A stretch of 17,132 nt of DNA, from positions 1 to 17,132 of the forward strand of contig CALFBL010000183.1 in assembly GCA_937951695.1 (NCBI GenBank), given 5' to 3'. Positions 7,673 to 14,319 of the stretch are shown here, piece after piece. The position numbers and the translations under genes are program-made. The stretch is from an uncultured Granulosicoccaceae bacterium (GTDB taxonomy: Bacteria > Pseudomonadota > Gammaproteobacteria > Granulosicoccales > Granulosicoccaceae). The notes below the pieces were generated by a model. It was not told the DNA's origin. It was given only the letters and a program-made list of their open reading frames with translations, and made no database searches. Each line of letters begins with the position of its first letter. The first letter of the stretch is position 1.

Positions 7673-8332
7673 ATGCGACACTTCTCACCCCAAGCGATAA
7701 AACCTTGCGTAATTGCTTTGCTGTTTTGCACCTTAAGCGCGTGTGGATCAGACTCTTCCAGTGGTGATGAAGGGTTGATCGCAGCGACCACTGAACTGCC
7801 CCCATCCAGCACAGAAGGCGGCGCCATCGGCGAATTTAACGCTACCGCTACTCGAGATGTATACGCCTGTGAAGCCCCCTACTATCTGGGGGTTCGAGGC
7901 CACTACTTGGGTACGATCGGTTATACAGCGCCCGGTGACTCGACCGAGACCTGTACTTGGGATGCCACCCTTCGAGTACGCGGCAGCTATGCTTCCGAGG
8001 ACGACACCAGCAGTTGCCTGATCGACGCAACCTACACCTATACGCTGATCAGTGGCACAAGCCCGTGCGCAGACGGCGCGGTCGACGGTTCATTAAAAGA
8101 CCCTCTGGCTGCTAGCTCAAATCGACTCGAATGGGCTGACCCGCAGTGGCCAATCGAACTGACGTTGAACGCATCGGTCGAGCTGTCGGAAGATGACACG
8201 ATTTTTCCGGTTAGCGGCCAGTCGTCAAACAGCCTCGACGTTCAGTGGCGTTTTGACGGATTAGGTGAAGCCATTCTCATTGATGACGACACTACCAACG
8301 GCAGCTTAGCAGGCATCTTGGTCGAGCTCTAG
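7673..8332 (+). CDS. Predicted lipoprotein of unknown function
   Basis: This is the only plus-strand gene in the window. The 219-residue product begins MRHFSPQAIKPCVIALLFCT, a signal peptide with a basic n-region and a hydrophobic core, then a good lipobox LSAC with C24 as the predicted lipidated cysteine. G25 at +2 favours outer-membrane sorting. The mature part starts with a Ser/Gly/Thr-rich linker (25-52), then a domain rich in alternating polar and hydrophobic residues, likely beta-structured, with four cysteines (66, 94, 115, 132) that could form two disulfides. I do not recognise the family. The ATG has AAGAGA about 6 bases upstream. It diverges from rsmG and converges on mnmG, sharing CTAG at the stops. 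Real gene: strong; function: unknown. Confidence 0.85.
   Translation: MRHFSPQAIKPCVIALLFCTLSACGSDSSSGDEGLIAATTELPPSSTEGGAIGEFNATATRDVYACEAPYYLGVRGHYLGTIGYTAPGDSTETCTWDATLRVRGSYASEDDTSSCLIDATYTYTLISGTSPCADGAVDGSLKDPLAASSNRLEWADPQWPIELTLNASVELSEDDTIFPVSGQSSNSLDVQWRFDGLGEAILIDDDTTNGSLAGILVEL
8329..8332. other. Interlocked stop codons of the lipoprotein gene and mnmG
   Basis: The palindrome CTAG provides TAG for the plus-strand lipoprotein gene (8330-8332) and TAG for minus-strand mnmG (8329-8331). The two coding regions therefore meet tail to tail with no spacer, and any transcription terminator for either gene must lie inside the other. Confidence 0.9.
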
Positions 8333-10221
8333 GCGGCCGTACCCGCAGCTTTCGACGAACGCTTCAAATGAATCGCGAGCAATGACAAGGCCGCCGGTGT
8401 GATGCCAGAGATGCGCCCAGCCTGTCCGAGCGTTTCAGGCTTATGTTCGATGAGTTTCTGCTTGATTTCATTCGATAAACCCGACACGGAATCAAAATCA
8501 AACGTAGCGGGTAAGCGCACACTCTGCTGGTCACGCGTGCGCTGGACATCGGCTTGTTGCCGATCAAGATAACCTGAGTACTTGGCCTGAATCTCCACCT
8601 GTTCAATCACCGCAGGATCGTGACCGGCCAGTTCGGGTGCCACAATGGGCAATAATTCGCTCAGACGAACTTCGGGCATCTTCAATAGATCAGTGGCGTG
8701 GCGTTCACGATTAAACGTCAGACCACTCAAGTGCTCGACCGCTTTAAATGTCTCTTGACCTGGGTGGACCATCACGGACTTCAACGCTTTGCCCAAATCC
8801 GTCACGGATTCGCGCTTGGTGGTAAACGCACGCCAACGCACATCATCCACCAAGCCCATTTCCCTGCCGATGGCTGTAAGGCGCATATCGGCGTTATCTT
8901 CACGCAGCATCAAGCGATATTCAGCACGGCTGGTGAACATCCGATACGGCTCGCGTGTACCCCGAGTAATCAGGTCATCGATTAACACGCCGATGTAGGC
9001 TTCATCACGACGCGGTGTCCAGGCAGATTCACCACGTCCGTAACGCGCTGCGTTTAGTCCCGCTACCAACCCTTGCGCTGCCGCTTCCTCATAACCGGTG
9101 GTACCGTTTATCTGGCCGGCAAAATACAAACCGCTCAGTTGCTTGGTTTCCAGTGAAGCTTTGAGCCCACGTGGATCAAAGAAGTCGTATTCAATGGCGT
9201 AGCCGGGGCGCGTAATGTGCGCGCTTTCAAATCCCTTTATCGATTGCACGTAACTTAATTGCACGTCAAAGGGCAAACTGGTGGAGATACCGTTCGGGTA
9301 GATCTCGTGTGTAGTTAAACCTTCAGGCTCGATGAAAATCTGGTGAGACGTTTTGTCGGCAAAGCGCACCACCTTATCTTCGATGGATGGGCAATAGCGC
9401 GGGCCCACACCTTCAATGTCACCGGAAAATAACGGTGAACGGTGCAGCGCACCACGAATGATGTCGTGGGTACGCTCAGAAGTGTGGGTGATGTGGCAGT
9501 GAACCTGTTGCGGATGATCGTCCAACGAACCGAGGTAGGAGAACACCGGGCGCGGATCATCACCGGGCTGCGCTTGCAAATCGGTGTAGTCGATGGTGCG
9601 CGAATCGATTCGCGGTGGCGTACCGGTTTTTAACCGACCGACCTCAAACGGTAAATCACGCATGCGCGAGGCCAACGTAGCTGCCGGCGGATCGCCTGCA
9701 CGTCCTGCGGCTGAGTTAGCGTCCCCCACATGAATTTTGCCCGCCAGAAACGTGCCCACCGTTAGAACCACCGTAGTGGAACGAAAGCGAACACCCAGTT
9801 GGGTTACCACGCCCTTCACCTCATCGCCTTCCACGATAAGATCGTCCACGGCTTGCTGAAACAACATCAGATTGGATTGGTTTTCCAGAATCTGGTGAAT
9901 GGCAGAACGATACAAACTGCGATCGGCCTGCGCGCGCGTGGCTCTAACCGCAGGACCTTTGCGCGAATTCAGGGTACGAAAGTGTATCCCCGCCACATCG
10001 GCAGCTTTGGCCATAGCCCCGCCCAGGGCATCGATTTCCTTAACCAGATGACCCTTGCCGATCCCACCGATCGCCGGGTTGCAACTCATCTGCCCCAGCG
10101 TCTCCAGATTGTGCGTGAGTAAAAGCGTTGACGCACCCGTGCGCGCTGAGGCAAGAGCGGCTTCAGTGCCAGCGTGGCCGCCGCCTACGACGATCACATC
10201 AAAATGAGTTGGGTAATCCAT
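8329..10221 (-). CDS. mnmG: tRNA uridine-5-carboxymethylaminomethyl modification enzyme, FAD subunit
   Basis: MnmG (GidA) works with MnmE to install the (carboxymethyl)aminomethyl group on wobble U34 of certain tRNAs, using FAD, methylene-tetrahydrofolate and an amine donor. I start it at the ATG giving MDYPTHFDVIVVGGGHAG, which matches the family N-terminus and yields 630 residues (E. coli 629); a TTG-led extension of 28 codons upstream is not supported. GGGHAG (13-18) is the FAD-binding loop; SCNPAIGGIGKGH (46-58) and CPSIEDKVVRF are family signatures. There is no clear ribosome binding site, but TATAAT lies 7 bases before the ATG. The stop interlocks with the convergent lipoprotein gene. 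The usual following gene rsmG is displaced. Confidence 0.97.
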   Translation of the reverse strand: MDYPTHFDVIVVGGGHAGTEAALASARTGASTLLLTHNLETLGQMSCNPAIGGIGKGHLVKEIDALGGAMAKAADVAGIHFRTLNSRKGPAVRATRAQADRSLYRSAIHQILENQSNLMLFQQAVDDLIVEGDEVKGVVTQLGVRFRSTTVVLTVGTFLAGKIHVGDANSAAGRAGDPPAATLASRMRDLPFEVGRLKTGTPPRIDSRTIDYTDLQAQPGDDPRPVFSYLGSLDDHPQQVHCHITHTSERTHDIIRGALHRSPLFSGDIEGVGPRYCPSIEDKVVRFADKTSHQIFIEPEGLTTHEIYPNGISTSLPFDVQLSYVQSIKGFESAHITRPGYAIEYDFFDPRGLKASLETKQLSGLYFAGQINGTTGYEEAAAQGLVAGLNAARYGRGESAWTPRRDEAYIGVLIDDLITRGTREPYRMFTSRAEYRLMLREDNADMRLTAIGREMGLVDDVRWRAFTTKRESVTDLGKALKSVMVHPGQETFKAVEHLSGLTFNRERHATDLLKMPEVRLSELLPIVAPELAGHDPAVIEQVEIQAKYSGYLDRQQADVQRTRDQQSVRLPATFDFDSVSGLSNEIKQKLIEHKPETLGQAGRISGITPAALSLLAIHLKRSSKAAGTAA

Positions 10222-10227
10222 CTGCAC

Positions 10228-10233
10228 ATTATA
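10228..10233 (-). promoter_or_regulatory. TATAAT box immediately before mnmG
   Basis: A perfect -10 hexamer TATAAT on the minus strand ends 6 bases before the ATG of mnmG, so initiation at normal distance would start at or next to the ATG and give a leaderless message. I see no good -35 at 16-18 bases spacing, so the promoter may be weak, factor-dependent, or chance. Confidence 0.25.
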
Positions 10234-10259
10234 TACGCCTGCGGTGGACAATTTTTGTG

Positions 10260-10275
10260 CGGCTTCAAAAAGCCG
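10260..10275 (-). repeat. Hairpin in the mnmE-mnmG gap
   Basis: CGGCTT / AAGCCG forms a 6-bp stem with a 4-base loop in the 143-base space between the mnmE stop (10365) and the mnmG start. No U-run follows on the transcribed strand, so it is not a standard terminator. The rest of this spacer shows no gene I can support. Confidence 0.35.
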
Positions 10276-10364
10276 ACCGTCGACGCTGTTGATCGCGTGT
10301 AACAAAACAGCGGATCAGCGACATGGCGGCCATGCGCCCGAGAGGCACGACACCAAGCTCTGCC

Positions 10365-11738
10365 TTATTTGCCTATACAAAACTGCCCAAACACCTTGCC
10401 AAGTAAGTCCTCGGTATCAAAGCGCCCGGTTACCTCATCCAGCGCCTGTCGCGCTCGTTTTAGCTCTTCGGCTGCCAATTCAGGCATGTGCGCAGAGCGT
10501 AATCTTGCCAATGCCGCATCGGTTGCGTCCCGCGAACGGCTCAAGGCATCCAGATGCCGGCGACGAGCACTAAACACACCTTCAATGGCCTGATCCCGCC
10601 CAGCAACAGCAACCAGGTGGTGGCGTAGCTCGGCCATTCCATCGCCGTATTTCACCGACACGCCCAGCACTGTGACGGCGCTGGTAGCCGCCTGCAGGGC
10701 AGCGATGTTGTTGGTTTCCGCATCACCGTCCACACCGATCAGACGATCGGTTTTATTGCGCACCACGGTCGTGGGTACCGAATGATCTTGCAACGCAGAC
10801 AAGTCCGGTAGCACCGGGTGGGTTGCATCAACCAACACCAACACATGATCGGCACTGGACACAGCTTGCTGTGCACGTTGAATGCCGTGTTGTTCAACCA
10901 AATCGTCAGTCAGGCGAATCCCTGCGGTATCGATCAAGTGCAATGGAATACCGTCGAGTACGATGTGTTCGTGCAGAATATCGCGCGTGGTGCCGGCGAT
11001 GTCGGTCACGATTGCCCGTTCGGCCCCGGCTAATGCATTGAGCAGACTGGATTTGCCAACGTTGGCAACCCCGGCAATGACGACGGTTAGCCCTTCGGTT
11101 AAACGACTGCCTTGAGTGGCACGGGCAAACATCTCATCAAAGTTTGCCAGCAATGTTTCCATGCGCGACTGCAAAGCCGGATCCGATAAAAAGTCGATTT
11201 CCTCTTCACTAAAATCCAGTGCCGCTTCCAACCAAGCGCGAAGGTTCATCAATTCATCACTGATGGTGTTCACAGCGATGGAGAATTCGCCATCCAGGGA
11301 TCGAATAGCGGCCTTGGCCGCCGCCTGACTGGAGGCATCGATAAGATCTGCCACACTTTCTGCTTGGGCCAGATCCATCTTGTCGTTGAGAAACGCACGT
11401 TCGGTGAATTCACCGGGGCGAGCCACCCGTGCGCCGCACTCCAGCACCCGGGTTAACACCATGTCGAGTACGATAGGGCCACCGTGACCTTGCAATTCCA
11501 GGACATCTTCACCGGTGTAGGAATTCGGAGCTTCAAAGCGAATCGCCAGGCCTTCATCAATAGACTGGCCGTTGGCGTCGACAAACGCTGTGTATTGAGC
11601 TTCGCGAGGCGTTAATTGTTTACCCGTCAGCTGCTCGGCGATGGTGTTAACGTCCGCGCCACTGACTCGTACAATACCAACACCGGCGCGTCCTGCACCG
11701 GTGGCAATGGCCGCAATGGTGTCGTTACTTATCGCCAA
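10365..11738 (-). CDS. mnmE: tRNA modification GTPase MnmE
   Basis: MnmE (TrmE) is the GTPase partner of MnmG in wobble-uridine modification. Its 457 residues show the N-terminal folate-binding domain, a helical domain, and an inserted G domain: GVANVGKS (G1, 223-230), GTTRD (G2, 249-253), DTAG (G3, 270-273) and NKTD (G4, 328-331). The C-terminus CIGK supplies the conserved cysteine C454. The start is a TTG at 11738: it aligns with the family N-terminus (NDTIAAIATG) and there is no ATG nearby. It overlaps the last 14 bases of yidC, implying coupled translation. Identification is secure; the start is inferred from alignment. Confidence 0.97.
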   Translation of the reverse strand: MAISNDTIAAIATGAGRAGVGIVRVSGADVNTIAEQLTGKQLTPREAQYTAFVDANGQSIDEGLAIRFEAPNSYTGEDVLELQGHGGPIVLDMVLTRVLECGARVARPGEFTERAFLNDKMDLAQAESVADLIDASSQAAAKAAIRSLDGEFSIAVNTISDELMNLRAWLEAALDFSEEEIDFLSDPALQSRMETLLANFDEMFARATQGSRLTEGLTVVIAGVANVGKSSLLNALAGAERAIVTDIAGTTRDILHEHIVLDGIPLHLIDTAGIRLTDDLVEQHGIQRAQQAVSSADHVLVLVDATHPVLPDLSALQDHSVPTTVVRNKTDRLIGVDGDAETNNIAALQAATSAVTVLGVSVKYGDGMAELRHHLVAVAGRDQAIEGVFSARRRHLDALSRSRDATDAALARLRSAHMPELAAEELKRARQALDEVTGRFDTEDLLGKVFGQFCIGK

Positions 11739-13410
11739 TGACGATGCGGGTTATGTACCACTGCTGTGCAATCGACAGCGTGTTATTTACCACCCAGTAC
11801 AACACAAGACCGGCTGGGAACAAGGCGAAGAACACACCAAAGATGATCGGCAAAAACTGCATAACCTTGGCCTGGATTGGGTCCACCGGTGCCGGATTCA
11901 ACTTTTGCTGAATAAACATGGAAACCGCCATCAACAACGGCAAAATAAATAACGGATCGCGAATGGACAAATCCTGAATCCAGAAAATAAACGGCGCCTG
12001 ACGCAGCTCAACGCTTTCCAGCAGCGCCCAATAGAGCGCGATAAAAATCGGCATCTGTACCAGCATGGGTAGACACCCACCCAGCGGGTTCACCTTTTCC
12101 TTTTTATACAGCTCCATCGTGGCCTGTCCCATGGCCGTCCTGTCATCGCCGTGTCGCTCTTTAAGCTGCGCCATCTTTGGCTGCAACTTCTTCATTCGAG
12201 CCATGGATTTGTAAGCCGCTTCAGAAAGCTTGTACAACAACGCCTTGATAACGACCACAGTCAATACGATGGCCCAACCCCAGTTACCCACAAACCCGTG
12301 AATGGATTTCAGTAGCCAGAACAACGGTTGCGCGATGATGGTCAGAAAACCAAAGTCAACGGTTAATTCTAGGTTCGGCGCAACCTCAGCCAAGTTCTCT
12401 TGAATTTTCGGACCCGCATAGCCTTTGGTGTGAAAGGTACCCTGCGCACCGGGAGCAATGGTCTGCGTTGACGATTGCATACCAATGACGTAGTGATTGT
12501 AGTCAGCAGGATTGCTCGTTTGAATGTACAGACTGTAAGCGGTATTGCGCTCGCCCGGGTCTGGCACCCAGGCTGCAGCGAAGTAATGTTCAATCATCGC
12601 GACCCAACCATCGGTGACGTCTTCGCGCAGATTTGCGTCTTCGATATCTCCGAAGTCGTACTTTTGATAGTTATCTTCTTGGGTGCTGATGACAGCCCCA
12701 ATATAGGTGTTTACGAACTGCTGTTTCTCGTCCTTGGTGCCAGGCTTGCGCTTTAGTTGACGGTACTGATTGACGAGGTAGGGTTCACTGGACTGATTAT
12801 CGATGGTGTAATCGATGTTGAATTCGTAGCTGCCCGAACGAAAGGTATAAGTTTTGGTAACCACCACTCCATCATCAGAGGTCCAGGTGAATGGAACCTT
12901 TACCTCACCCGCGGTATCAAGCCCGTAACTGGTCTGCTCAACTGCCATCAGATCTTTGTGTGTGGGGGCCTGAACACCGTTACGCGACTGCAGGCCCGAT
13001 TCGGCTACCAGCAGCTGCAACGGATCCGAACTCATTAGTTCAAAGGGTACATCCGGCTGATCCACCGACACCGGATATTCCAGTAATTGCAACTTGGTCA
13101 ACGTGCCGCCAATGGTACTGAGCTGCATGTCCAAAACATCGGTCTTGATACTGACTAACTGCTCTTCTCTGGCAACCTCAGACGTAACCGATTCAGTGGT
13201 AGCCGAGGTGCCTGCTGCGATTGGCAGATCGCCAATGTCTTCATCGGCTAAGCCATCAGGACCAGTCACGGCATTTGGAACAGGCTCACCCGTTGTCCCA
13301 ACCACAGCAGGTGGTATTGGCGGATGGTATGTCTGCATCCAGGTGAGGTAGATCAGAAACGTAATCAAACCCAGAGCGGTGTATAAAAACAACCGTTGGT
13401 TATCCAACAT
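11725..13410 (-). CDS. yidC: Membrane protein insertase YidC
   Basis: YidC inserts and folds inner-membrane proteins, including ATP synthase subunit c, alone or with SecYEG. Its 561 residues follow the gram-negative layout: an N-terminal membrane anchor (7-24), a Pro/Thr-rich linker and a large periplasmic beta-domain (about 80-350), then the conserved insertase core from about 355. That core contains the cytoplasmic coiled-coil stretch MARMKKLQPKMAQLKERHGD and NPLGGCLPMLVQMPIFIALY. K389 occupies the position of the groove arginine R366 of E. coli, keeping a positive charge. The final membrane helices end near VVNNTLSIAQQWYI. The ATG at 13410 is two bases after the yidD stop. Certain identification. 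Confidence 0.98.
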   Translation of the reverse strand: MLDNQRLFLYTALGLITFLIYLTWMQTYHPPIPPAVVGTTGEPVPNAVTGPDGLADEDIGDLPIAAGTSATTESVTSEVAREEQLVSIKTDVLDMQLSTIGGTLTKLQLLEYPVSVDQPDVPFELMSSDPLQLLVAESGLQSRNGVQAPTHKDLMAVEQTSYGLDTAGEVKVPFTWTSDDGVVVTKTYTFRSGSYEFNIDYTIDNQSSEPYLVNQYRQLKRKPGTKDEKQQFVNTYIGAVISTQEDNYQKYDFGDIEDANLREDVTDGWVAMIEHYFAAAWVPDPGERNTAYSLYIQTSNPADYNHYVIGMQSSTQTIAPGAQGTFHTKGYAGPKIQENLAEVAPNLELTVDFGFLTIIAQPLFWLLKSIHGFVGNWGWAIVLTVVVIKALLYKLSEAAYKSMARMKKLQPKMAQLKERHGDDRTAMGQATMELYKKEKVNPLGGCLPMLVQMPIFIALYWALLESVELRQAPFIFWIQDLSIRDPLFILPLLMAVSMFIQQKLNPAPVDPIQAKVMQFLPIIFGVFFALFPAGLVLYWVVNNTLSIAQQWYITRIVIGDK

Positions 13411-13412
13411 AC

Positions 13413-13640
13413 TTAAGACTCTTTATCGTCGGCATCCGGAACGGGATCGAACCCGCCCGGGTGCCAAGGGTGACAACGACAGACCCGCCTGAGCGCCAAA
13501 GCGCAGCCACGACAGGCGCCATGAAGCTGGATCGCTTGTACTGCATACTCCGAACACGTCGGATAGTAACGACAATGTGGAGGTAAAAACGGACTGATAT
13601 ACCGTTGATAAAGTGTTATCACAACCGTCAGCGGATTCAA
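13413..13640 (-). CDS. yidD: Membrane protein insertion efficiency factor YidD
   Basis: YidD is a small amphipathic membrane-associated protein that assists insertion by YidC; it is almost always encoded between rnpA and yidC. Its 75 residues contain the full signature: LYQRYISPFLPPHCRYYPTC, then SEYA (to about residue 33), and CHPWHPGGFDPVP (56-68). The start is ambiguous: a TTG at 13640 (LNPLTVV), with AAGG 10 bases upstream, or a GTG six codons later. No ATG is available in frame. It is in the same frame as rnpA, which ends only four codons before this TTG. Identification is secure, the exact start less so. Confidence 0.93.
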   Translation of the reverse strand: MNPLTVVITLYQRYISPFLPPHCRYYPTCSEYAVQAIQLHGACRGCALALRRVCRCHPWHPGGFDPVPDADDKES

Positions 13641-13652
13641 TTGCGCCGAGCC

Positions 13653-14048
13653 TTAAGACTGGGCTGATGTTTTGACGGGCAATGGATCCAACGCTTGCGT
13701 TGAAAGCTGGGCTGACCGAGACAGCTTCACCCACAACTCGTCGAGTGAGCTGCGCAATTCCTGCCTACTGGCTGACGCTGCAGCATCTCGGTTCATGACT
13801 ACGACATCGATTCCGGACAGGGTTTCACCACTCAGCCGAAAGGATTCTCGGCACACGCGCTTGATTCGGTTTCGGGTAACTGCGTGCTTGGCTCGTTTTT
13901 TTGCGATGGCCATACCCAAGCGCGCGTCTCCTTCGTTGTGCACGCGCCCGAGGACGGTCCAATAACGGTTTGCGACACGCGTGTTGCGTTTGAATACCGA
14001 ATCATAGTCACGCGCTGTTAACAAGCGACGCGACCTCGAGAACGACAA
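13653..14048 (-). CDS. rnpA: Ribonuclease P protein component
   Basis: RnpA is the protein cofactor that helps the RNase P RNA bind and process pre-tRNA 5' leaders. Its 131 residues include the basic helix KRAKHAVTRNRIKRVCRESF with the RNR core at 59-61, the family hallmark. The start must be the TTG at 14048 (MSFSRSRRLLTARDY): an in-frame TGA lies two codons upstream, and the N-terminus matches RnpA proteins. The C-terminal tail after about residue 110 is Ser/Ala-rich and less conserved. It begins 6 bases after the rpmH stop and probably depends on rpmH translation. Confidence 0.96.
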   Translation of the reverse strand: MSFSRSRRLLTARDYDSVFKRNTRVANRYWTVLGRVHNEGDARLGMAIAKKRAKHAVTRNRIKRVCRESFRLSGETLSGIDVVVMNRDAAASASRQELRSSLDELWVKLSRSAQLSTQALDPLPVKTSAQS

Positions 14049-14054
14049 AGGTCA

Positions 14055-14189
14055 TTAAGCGCTAAGGCGTGCACGACCCTTACGGCGACGGGCACGCAAT
14101 ACGGCACGGCCACCGCGAGTGGCGTTGCGAGCACGGAAACCGTGAGTTCGTGCACGCTTGATGCGGCTGGGTTGAAATGTTCTTTTCAT
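14055..14189 (-). CDS. rpmH: 50S ribosomal protein L34
   Basis: L34 is a tiny, very basic protein of the large ribosomal subunit. The 44-residue frame, MKRTFQPSRIKRARTHGFRA to the end at RKGRARLSA, is a textbook L34. Starting at the ATG at 14189, it lies 6 bases before rnpA in the universal rpmH-rnpA order. A good sigma-70 promoter lies at 14243-14271, about 54-82 bases upstream. In many bacteria dnaA lies on the other side of this promoter; here a different gene does. Certain identification. Confidence 0.98.
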   Translation of the reverse strand: MKRTFQPSRIKRARTHGFRARNATRGGRAVLRARRRKGRARLSA

Positions 14190-14242
14190 CGTGATCGAGC
14201 TCTGATTGTCACAAGGCCGCAAGGCGCAGCAGCGAACCGCCG

Positions 14243-14271
14243 ATAGTAATACGAAATAGGAAAAACTTCAA
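14243..14271 (-). promoter_or_regulatory. Promoter for rpmH-rnpA-yidD-yidC
   Basis: On the minus strand TTGAAG (-35) and TACTAT (-10) are spaced by exactly 17 bases, ahead of rpmH by about 54 bases. The -35 is overlapped by AT-rich palindromes at 14268-14288 that could act as an UP-like element. Strong by position and spacing; consensus prediction only. Confidence 0.6.
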
Positions 14272-14288
14272 TATTGATCAATTATTGA
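14268..14288. repeat. Tandem AT-rich palindromes over the rpmH -35 region
   Basis: TCAATATTGA (a perfect 10-bp palindrome) is followed directly by TCAATTATTGA, a near copy with one extra base. The pair overlaps and precedes the -35 of the rpmH promoter. It could be a regulator site or an UP-like element; I do not recognise a known operator. Confidence 0.4.
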
Positions 14289-14292
14289 CACG

Positions 14293-14309
14293 GGCACAAA
14301 CGCCGTGCC
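14293..14309 (-). terminator. Possible weak terminator after the FN3-esterase gene
   Basis: GGCAC / GTGCC forms a 5-bp stem with a 7-base loop about 11 bases after the stop codon at 14320, followed by AT-rich sequence (GTCAATAATT) without a proper U-run. A further 4-bp G/C stem overlaps the stop codon itself. Weak evidence for an intrinsic terminator. Confidence 0.25.
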
Positions 14310-14319
14310 GGTTGGGGTA

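Noticed and set aside
9168..9183. CACGTG element in mnmG as a second parS site
   Set aside because: Only about 11 of 16 positions match the gammaproteobacterial form, and the left half is poor; a chance match in coding sequence is more likely.
10222..10305. TTG-led 28-codon N-terminal extension of mnmG
   Set aside because: MnmG proteins start at the residue just before the FAD-binding strand, and the extension has no ribosome binding site or family match.
11725..13410. Lysine in place of the E. coli YidC groove arginine as a functional defect
   Set aside because: Positive charge is preserved at K389 and lysine is, to my knowledge, common in other gammaproteobacterial YidC proteins.
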